A stretch of DNA of 45,299 bases, taken from the NCBI GenBank assembly GCA_014239155.1, contig JAAZZQ010000067.1:1-45299 (forward strand), in the 5' to 3' direction. The translations under genes were made by a program, and so were the position numbers. A model generated the notes under the pieces. That model was not told the origin of the DNA and searched no databases. It saw nothing but the letters and a program-made list of their open reading frames with translations. The DNA is from Lachnospiraceae bacterium. Its GTDB lineage: Bacteria; Bacillota; Clostridia; Lachnospirales; Lachnospiraceae. Below are positions 40,793 through 45,299 of this stretch, in pieces; the stretch's first letter is position 1, and every line of letters begins with the position of its first letter.

Positions 40793-41881
40793 ATGGCAGA
40801 AAAGAGAGTATATGAAATTATGCATATGGATAGAAAAGTTGCAAGAGTTAGTGATACAGGGCAATGTAAAATATATTATAAATCATATATGCCATATAAT
40901 TTATTTTTAGAAGAATTAGATGATATTGATACATTAGTAAATAATATTACAAATTTTAATTATTGGTGTGCAACAAGGATTTTTACTTTGGATAGAAAAT
41001 ATGCAAAGGAGATATTAAACAGTATAGGAATGCTGCAGGCTGTAACAGATAAAGAAAGAGCAATTATCGCATTATCATATAGATGTACCTCTTTAACGGA
41101 TGTTTTTTGGGTAAAATTAAAGAAAGAAAAAATTTCATTTAGTGAAGTAAATTTATATGAGAATCATTTAGATAATACATTTATTGACATTGCATTGAAA
41201 GGAAAACAATATACTGTACAAAATGAATCTTTAGCAAGAGATCTTTCTACTAATGGGTGTTTTCCTAAAGCTTGGCAAAGAGTTAATGATGGTTTTAGAT
41301 TACTGAAGGATGGAGATTCAGACGCGGTTGAAAAAGAAATTCTTGCCAGTCAGATATGCAGGTGTTTTAATGTATCGCAAGTATTGTATGAAAGAGGCTA
41401 TTTTGATGGGGAAAAAGTCAGTATAAGTAGCAATATTACATCAAAAGAATATTCAATTGTTTCAATGGAAGCATTTGAGGTGTACTCTGCAAATCATAAT
41501 AGAAATACAAAAAAATATATTCTTTCTTTGGATAAACATAATTATTATATGATGAATATTGTTGATTATCTAATTGGAAATACAGATAGGCATTGGGGAA
41601 ATTGGGGAGTTCTAGTCCGTAATTCCAATAATAAACCAATTCGGTTATATGATTTAATGGATTTTAACCAAGCGTTTAATTCTTATGATAACATAGAAGG
41701 TTCTAATTGCCAGACTATGTTTGGGGAACATGTCAATCAAAAGGAGGCGGCGATTAAATCTGTCGAAAAAATTGGATTAAATCAAATAAAAGAAGTACGT
41801 AAAGAATTTTTTAGTGAATTGCCTCAATTTTATGAAATGTTTTATAGAAGATTAGAGTTGTTAAAATCAATAAAATTCTAG
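40793..41881 (+). CDS. HipA/CtkA-like protein kinase
   Basis: This 362-residue protein has the C-terminal kinase core of the HipA group: a nucleotide-loop-like FRLLKDGD, the VEKEILASQICRCFNV helix that carries the conserved Glu, the catalytic IGNTDRHWGNWG (261-272, base Asp265, Asn270), and the metal-binding RLYDLMDFNQAF (Asp287). HipA kinases phosphorylate cellular proteins such as GltX; CtkA-type relatives act on host proteins. The N-terminal 100 residues do not match the HipA N-subdomain-1 I know. GGAGGGG eight bases upstream supports the ATG. A small basic protein is encoded just upstream in place of a HipB-type DNA-binding antitoxin. The gene is very AT-rich, which suggests transfer. Confidence 0.78.
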   Translation: MAEKRVYEIMHMDRKVARVSDTGQCKIYYKSYMPYNLFLEELDDIDTLVNNITNFNYWCATRIFTLDRKYAKEILNSIGMLQAVTDKERAIIALSYRCTSLTDVFWVKLKKEKISFSEVNLYENHLDNTFIDIALKGKQYTVQNESLARDLSTNGCFPKAWQRVNDGFRLLKDGDSDAVEKEILASQICRCFNVSQVLYERGYFDGEKVSISSNITSKEYSIVSMEAFEVYSANHNRNTKKYILSLDKHNYYMMNIVDYLIGNTDRHWGNWGVLVRNSNNKPIRLYDLMDFNQAFNSYDNIEGSNCQTMFGEHVNQKEAAIKSVEKIGLNQIKEVRKEFFSELPQFYEMFYRRLELLKSIKF

Positions 41882-41989
41882 TTTTGCGACAACTTTAAAA
41901 CAATTTAGTTCCGGTTACATCGGTTTTAATCTGTTTTTAAAACTTATGTTTTTATTATAATATATCATTATTAATATTCAAATATAACT

Positions 41990-42034
41990 AAAAAGCTTAT
42001 AAATCCATTATTTTCAAGATTTATAAGCTTTTTT
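41990..42034. terminator. Strong bidirectional terminator
   Basis: AAAAAGCTTATAAATC (41990-42005) pairs over 16 positions with GATTTATAAGCTTTTT, ending at 42034 with extra T. The A and T runs at the ends make it active on both strands: for the kinase transcript (plus) and for tRNA-Trp (minus). Confidence 0.8.
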
Positions 42035-42041
42035 CACATAA

Positions 42042-42112
42042 CAGGGGCAGCAAGAATCGAACTCGCGTTGACGGTTTTGGAGACCGCTGTTCTACCGCTG
42101 AACTATGCCCCT
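42042..42112 (-). tRNA. tRNA-Trp, anticodon CCA
   Basis: The minus strand folds into a complete cloverleaf of 71 bases. The acceptor AGGGGCA pairs with TGCCCCT. The D stem is GTTC/GAAC, and the anticodon stem GCGGT/ACCGT encloses CTCCAAA. The T arm is GCGAG-TTCGATT-CTTGC, and the discriminator is G as usual for Trp. The 3' CCA is not encoded (GTTATG follows), so it must be added enzymatically. Confidence 0.95.
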
Positions 42113-42149
42113 TCGTTCAGTATATGTATTTCATTTACTGACGAATTAC

Positions 42150-42179
42150 AGTATATCACAAATCTATATGAAATTGCAA
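42150..42179 (-). promoter_or_regulatory. Promoter of tRNA-Trp
   Basis: On the minus strand TTGCAA (42174-42179), an 18-bp spacer and TATACT (42150-42155) lie about 38 bp upstream of the mature 5' end. The leader between them can fold, TTCGTTCAGTA against TACTGACGAA with one bulge. Confidence 0.55.
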
Positions 42180-42204
42180 GCATAAAATAAAAAATATTGA
42201 TATT

Positions 42205-42426
42205 TTATCGGTCTTTATTTGCTGCTTTCTTTAGTTGGTTTTGCACAACGTAACGTCTTACAACTCTTTCTGTATGAGAAAAAACTGTGTACATAATTTC
42301 GTCGAGATTTAATCCGGAATCAAATGCTTTCTGAAGTGCAGCATCAAAACCTGAGCTGGAAAGCGCGGCATCAAAGGCGGTGCCCGCTGGAGTCAATGTG
42401 GAACGGTCCTCGTTAAATATACTCAT
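42205..42426 (-). CDS. Uncharacterised small protein, 73 residues
   Basis: This protein begins MSIFNEDRSTLTPAGTAFDAAL and continues with a helical, partly repeated part: FDAALSSSGFDAALQKAFDSGL, in which FDAAL occurs twice. It ends in a basic tail (QNQLKKAANKDR). No membrane helix or signal is visible. GAAAGGAG precedes the ATG at a normal distance, and a near-consensus promoter lies upstream, so expression is likely. I do not recognise the family. Its nearest neighbours are tRNA-Trp and a divergent XRE regulator. Confidence 0.65.
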   Translation of the reverse strand: MSIFNEDRSTLTPAGTAFDAALSSSGFDAALQKAFDSGLNLDEIMYTVFSHTERVVRRYVVQNQLKKAANKDR

Positions 42427-42478
42427 AAAAATTCTCCTTTCGGATCTCTATTGTGTGACAGGATACTCAAACAGTTAT

Positions 42479-42507
42479 ATTATACCAATATACAATGAAA
42501 GAGTCAA
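42479..42507 (-). promoter_or_regulatory. Near-consensus promoter of the 73-residue gene
   Basis: On the minus strand TTGACT (42502-42507), 17 bp and TATAAT (42479-42484) lie about 50 bp upstream of the ATG. The remaining intergenic bases to 42706 hold only a small AATAAC/GTTATT palindrome near 42570. Confidence 0.65.
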
Positions 42508-42706
42508 TCATTTCTGGGAAAGTCTCCACCGTAAATGTAAACAATTCGTGAAACAGCATAAAGTTAAACAATAACATTGTTATTTATACAGAACGTAGTA
42601 TTTACTGTTAATTATGGGCTTTCAAGTCACATGGGTAAAAGTATAATCTGCAAGAAAAAAGCTCACATTACAAAAACATAGGGTTTGATTCCATCTGAGA
42701 TAAGAA

Positions 42707-42735
42707 TTGACAGTAGTCTTTTAGGGGCGTATAAT
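42707..42735 (+). promoter_or_regulatory. Perfect consensus sigma-A promoter
   Basis: TTGACA (42707-42712), exactly 17 bp and TATAAT (42730-42735) lie about 67 bp upstream of the XRE regulator gene. Both hexamers match the consensus completely, which implies strong basal transcription. Confidence 0.75.
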
Positions 42736-42802
42736 TATGTTATCTGAAAAATAAGTATTTCCGGGAGTTCTGTGATTTCGGAGAAAATGATGGAGGGCCG
42801 CA

Positions 42803-43306
42803 ATGTCAGGATTTAATAAAGATGCGTTCTGGAGTAAGGTGTTATCACTGTATTATATTGCAAAAGAGGGAAATTATGTAATTAAGTTAGATGAGGAACA
42901 AGTTGCGGAGCTTAAGGCGCTATATATTGATTTGTACATACCAGAAGAAAATTTGAGACATTATAATGATGAAACCTTGATGAAAAAAATGATGACGAAG
43001 ATTGCGTCCATGTATAAGGTTGACAAGGATAGTATGGGTAATTCCGGCGAGTTGGTTCAGTTGGTCAACACAGTTAATTTTGACGGAACAAATTTATATA
43101 TTCGGTTTGACAAAATATCTTCAGTGAAGATGAGACGGTTGGAATTAGGGAAAACGCGACAGCAAATTGCAGAACGAATGGGGTATAGTGTAGCAGCAGT
43201 GCGAAATTGTGAAGAAGCATTTTGTGATTTGTCAAGACAGCCAGAAACACTTGTCCGAAAACTTGCAAGAGCATTGGAATGTGAACCAGAAAAACTTATG
43301 CAGTAG
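42803..43306 (+). CDS. XRE-type helix-turn-helix protein
   Basis: This 167-residue protein has an N-terminal part of about 105 residues without a known motif, mostly helical and acidic. A C-terminal Cro/CI-type helix-turn-helix follows: MRRLELGKTRQQIAERMGYSV, then AAVRNCEEAF. The DNA-binding domain at the C terminus is the reverse of the usual order. GGAGGG five bases upstream supports the ATG. It starts 17 bases before the YihY-like gene begins, so the two share a transcript from the consensus promoter. A regulatory link is not shown. Confidence 0.8.
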   Translation: MSGFNKDAFWSKVLSLYYIAKEGNYVIKLDEEQVAELKALYIDLYIPEENLRHYNDETLMKKMMTKIASMYKVDKDSMGNSGELVQLVNTVNFDGTNLYIRFDKISSVKMRRLELGKTRQQIAERMGYSVAAVRNCEEAFCDLSRQPETLVRKLARALECEPEKLMQ

Positions 43307-43322
43307 TATAGGCAGGGAATCA

Positions 43323-44324
43323 ATGTATAAAGAAATGAAGCATAACAAAAGAATAACAAGAAAAGAAGTCAAACTGATTTATGAGATTGCATACAGTTTT
43401 GTGAGAAAAGTAAAATATGACCACGTGTCCTCTTTCGCAGCACACGCGGCCTTATTTTTACTAATGTCATTGTTTCCAATGGCAATGTATTGCATTGCTG
43501 TTTTTAGTTATCTTCCAATAGATACTGGCAGGTTCTCACAGTATTTGTTGACAGTGATTCCAGAAGGATTCTCGCCATTGTTAAATCATATATTGATGGA
43601 GGCACATGCTGAAAGCACAGCAGCATTAAAATCTGTCACTATGATTACTATGCTATTTTGTGCTTCCAAAGGAGTGTATGCGGTGATTATTGGTATGAAT
43701 GCTGTGTACGGAATCCGAGAGACAAGAGGAATGCCATTGCTCTATGCGTTAGCTGTTTCCTATGTAGTTATTTTCTTTGCGGCGATTGGACTAATGATGG
43801 TTCTCATTGTGCTAGGAAATCATATTTTTGATTGGCTAATTCAACTTATACCAGGTCTTGCTGTTTTTACAAATCTTTTTCGATATGGAAAGTATTTATG
43901 TATGGTTGTTTTTTTGATTATATTTTTTCTGTTGATATACATGAATGTTCCGAATCGGAAATCCAAGATTCGCTATGAGATTTTTGGAGCGCTTTTTTCT
44001 ACTGCAGTATGGTTAGTGTATTCTTGGGCATTTTCTTTTTACATTAGTAATTTTGCAAATTATTCTGTTACATATGGGAGTCTTGCTACTGTGGTAATTT
44101 TTATCTTATGGTTGTATGGAACAATGAATATTATATTTGTGGGGGCAGAGATGAACGTGGTACTTCGCAAATTTGCAGAATATGGATATAATTATAAAAG
44201 AGCATATGATTATTATAAGGATAAATATCATGGGGAACTTTTAGAACGGCAAGGGATAGTGATTAAGCTTAAAGCACATCGAAGAGGTGTGGACAGGAAA
44301 GTTTCAGGAGGAAAGGGGGAGTAA
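43323..44324 (+). CDS. YihY/BrkB-family membrane protein
   Basis: This 333-residue protein has about six membrane helices. The family core is clear: SFAAHAALFLLMSLFPM in the first helix, the KGVYAVIIGMNAVYGIRETRG segment, and the last part SVTYGSLATVVIFILWLYGTMNIIFVGAEMN. The proteins were once called RNase BN by mistake; some relatives are thought to move small molecules, but the function is open. The ATG at 43323 has CAGGGA upstream; the frame runs back to 43209 inside the XRE gene, which is not used. An ATG four codons later is an alternative. It ends at a strong terminator. Confidence 0.88.
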   Translation: MYKEMKHNKRITRKEVKLIYEIAYSFVRKVKYDHVSSFAAHAALFLLMSLFPMAMYCIAVFSYLPIDTGRFSQYLLTVIPEGFSPLLNHILMEAHAESTAALKSVTMITMLFCASKGVYAVIIGMNAVYGIRETRGMPLLYALAVSYVVIFFAAIGLMMVLIVLGNHIFDWLIQLIPGLAVFTNLFRYGKYLCMVVFLIIFFLLIYMNVPNRKSKIRYEIFGALFSTAVWLVYSWAFSFYISNFANYSVTYGSLATVVIFILWLYGTMNIIFVGAEMNVVLRKFAEYGYNYKRAYDYYKDKYHGELLERQGIVIKLKAHRRGVDRKVSGGKGE

Positions 44325-44332
44325 GATATTAG

Positions 44333-44362
44333 AAACCGTATGTGTGACAACACATACGGTTT
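44333..44362. terminator. Bidirectional terminator between convergent genes
   Basis: AAACCGTATGTG (44333-44344) pairs perfectly with CACATACGGTTT (44351-44362), with a six-base loop. The right arm overlaps the stop codon of the minus-strand SH3 gene. Confidence 0.75.
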
Positions 44363-44786
44363 ATTCTGTTGTGATGATCACATAATCAGAGGAAATATAT
44401 GCCTCGGACCCTTCGTAAAGAATTTTTGTCCAGCCATTGTTTAATATTTCTAAAATGTCAAAAGTGGTTCCCTGATCGACTGTATTGAGTACCCTAGCGT
44501 CTTGTGAGGCAGCATCACGAATATTTACTCTTGTAGAAGTTTTGCCATGCATGATGTTAGTGGATACTTCTGTCTCAGTTGGAAGCGTATCGTTCATGGC
44601 AGAAACTGTTTCTGGCGATGTAGTGTCCTCAGAAAGATTATTTGCTTCTACAATCATCGCAGTTTCTGGCTCATTTACAATCACATAGCGCGGTCTGGTT
44701 ACGATACAAAAGATTAGAAAACAGATTGAAATGGACATTATGGCAATAATGGAAATTAGTATTGTATTTATTGTAGTTTTTTTCAT
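44361..44786 (-). CDS. Membrane-anchored SH3-domain protein
   Basis: This 141-residue protein has a basic start, one hydrophobic helix (about residues 8-30), a linker rich in Thr, Glu and Ser (about 38-80), and a C-terminal bacterial SH3 domain (about 83-140: TRVNIRDAASQDARVLNTV, GWTKILYEGSEAYISSDYV). It should sit outside the membrane with the SH3 domain facing the wall. The architecture resembles one unit of the larger SH3 protein at 29861. GAGGTGA precedes the ATG. The specific role is unknown. Confidence 0.85.
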   Translation of the reverse strand: MKKTTINTILISIIAIMSISICFLIFCIVTRPRYVIVNEPETAMIVEANNLSEDTTSPETVSAMNDTLPTETEVSTNIMHGKTSTRVNIRDAASQDARVLNTVDQGTTFDILEILNNGWTKILYEGSEAYISSDYVIITTE

Positions 44787-44902
44787 AAAGTCACCTCAAT
44801 TTTCTGTAGATTATGTAAGAATGTAAGGAATTGCTAAATTTTCCTACAGTTCTTTGAGCGGCGGTTTTATAGGAGTTTCTAAAAATTTGGTAAATCATGA
44901 AT

Positions 44903-44931
44903 AGTATAGCTCAAGTTGTTCTAATTGGCAA
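44903..44931 (-). promoter_or_regulatory. Promoter of the small SH3-domain gene
   Basis: On the minus strand TTGCCA (44926-44931), 17 bp and TATACT (44903-44908) predict a leader of about 110 bases before the ATG. The stretch 44932-45079 is AT-rich and shows nothing I can name. Confidence 0.55.
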
Positions 44932-45079
44932 GAAATCAAAAATATAGGTGGAGAATCTAACATTTTGTTAATATTTTTGTAATATATAATTTGTTGTTGT
45001 AATAATATTGATATATACTAAAGTGTTAGATTGATACATTTGGCTTATCCAAATTACAAACTTAAATAAAAGAAAAATA

Positions 45080-45128
45080 AAAACTGATAGCGCTATAAAA
45101 TAAAGGATATAGCAAATATCAGTTTTTT
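45080..45128 (+). terminator. Terminator-like hairpin near the window end
   Basis: AAAACTGATA (45080-45089) pairs with TATCAGTTTT (45117-45126), with GCTATA/TATAGC pairing inside, followed by more T. No gene on the plus strand ends just before it, so it may belong to a small RNA or a lost gene. Confidence 0.5.
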
Positions 45129-45299
45129 ATTATAAAATTAGTTTTCTTAGATTTCAATAATGCCCGCAAGGAACTTTCTTTTATTAATGAAGATGGGAGT
45201 CAGAACAGAAACACTTGTGGATTTTATGATACCAAAACAGCACTGAAAAATGGCTATAAAATAAATGGAAAAACTCAAAATACTATGGGTATGAACATC
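45099..45299 (+). other. Open frame running off the window edge
   Basis: The frame from 45099 is open to the last base (67 codons). From about 45141 it reads like a protein (VFLDFNNARKELSF, INEDGSQNRNTCGFYDTK). No start codon with a ribosome binding site is visible, and the terminator-like hairpin overlaps its beginning. It may be the inside of a decayed gene or the beginning of one with a rare start. Confidence 0.25.

Noticed and set aside
42042-42112. tRNA-Trp as an attachment site for the kinase island
   Set aside because: I found no second copy of the tRNA 3' end on the far side of the island, and no integrase gene.
42560-42590. Small palindrome near 42570 as an operator
   Set aside because: The arms are only six AT-rich bases and do not overlap either promoter.
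1-45299. CRISPR array, rRNA, complete insertion sequence or prophage
   Set aside because: No regularly spaced repeats, rRNA motifs, transposase, integrase or phage structural genes were seen on either strand.

Overview
The window looks like chromosomal DNA of a low-GC anaerobic Clostridia, most likely a member of the Lachnospiraceae. The reasons are AT-rich DNA, strong AGGAGG-type ribosome binding sites, a glycyl-radical (class III) ribonucleotide reductase, a Firmicutes ClpC, a maltose operon without its own ATPase, and several small proteins of a kind I associate with that family. This taxonomic call is an inference; there is no rRNA gene here to settle it.

Layout. 1-490 is the 3' part of an IspD/TarI-type cytidylyltransferase. 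591-4158 (minus) encodes a heterodimeric ABC exporter whose two ATP sites are unequal. 4644-8649 carries an HPr-like protein without the active histidine, a fusion of a Cas4-like nuclease with a DinG/XPD helicase, and a UDP-glucose dehydrogenase. 8797-14938 is a maltose/maltodextrin operon: binding lipoprotein, two permeases, 4-alpha-glucanotransferase and a LacI-type regulator, behind three operators phased exactly 12 bp apart. Two small non-coding elements with terminal inverted repeats lie in or after this operon; one has a perfect 8-bp target duplication. 15194-19166 holds a soluble hybrid histidine kinase, a glycosyltransferase 2 protein and a TPR lipoprotein. 19176-21760 is nrdD with tandem NrdR boxes, a structured leader and a redoxin domain fused to its C terminus. 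21774-23481 is pyrF-pyrE. 23508-26156 has two small membrane proteins and an M29-like peptidase. 26236-29845 is purE, purM, purN, purD.

29861-37912 contains an SH3-domain membrane protein with an RRPQ-repeat tail, a GntR regulator, clpC, a conserved small protein, radA and an M18 aminopeptidase. 37902-39921 (minus) is a BlaI/BlaR1-like repressor-sensor pair with two palindromic operators but no beta-lactamase. 40080-41990 is a very AT-rich island holding a small basic protein and a HipA-like kinase; it ends at a strong bidirectional terminator next to tRNA-Trp (42042-42112, minus). The last 3 kb carry a small conserved protein, an XRE regulator, a YihY/BrkB membrane protein, an SH3-domain protein and, at the edge, a possible partial coding frame.

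The least ordinary parts are the HipA-like kinase island, the NrdD-redoxin fusion under NrdR control, the nuclease-helicase fusion, the 12-bp phased operators, and the two MITE-like elements. No CRISPR array, rRNA, prophage or complete insertion sequence is visible. All coordinates, motifs and spacings were read by eye from the sequence; family names rest on motif recognition, not on database searches.
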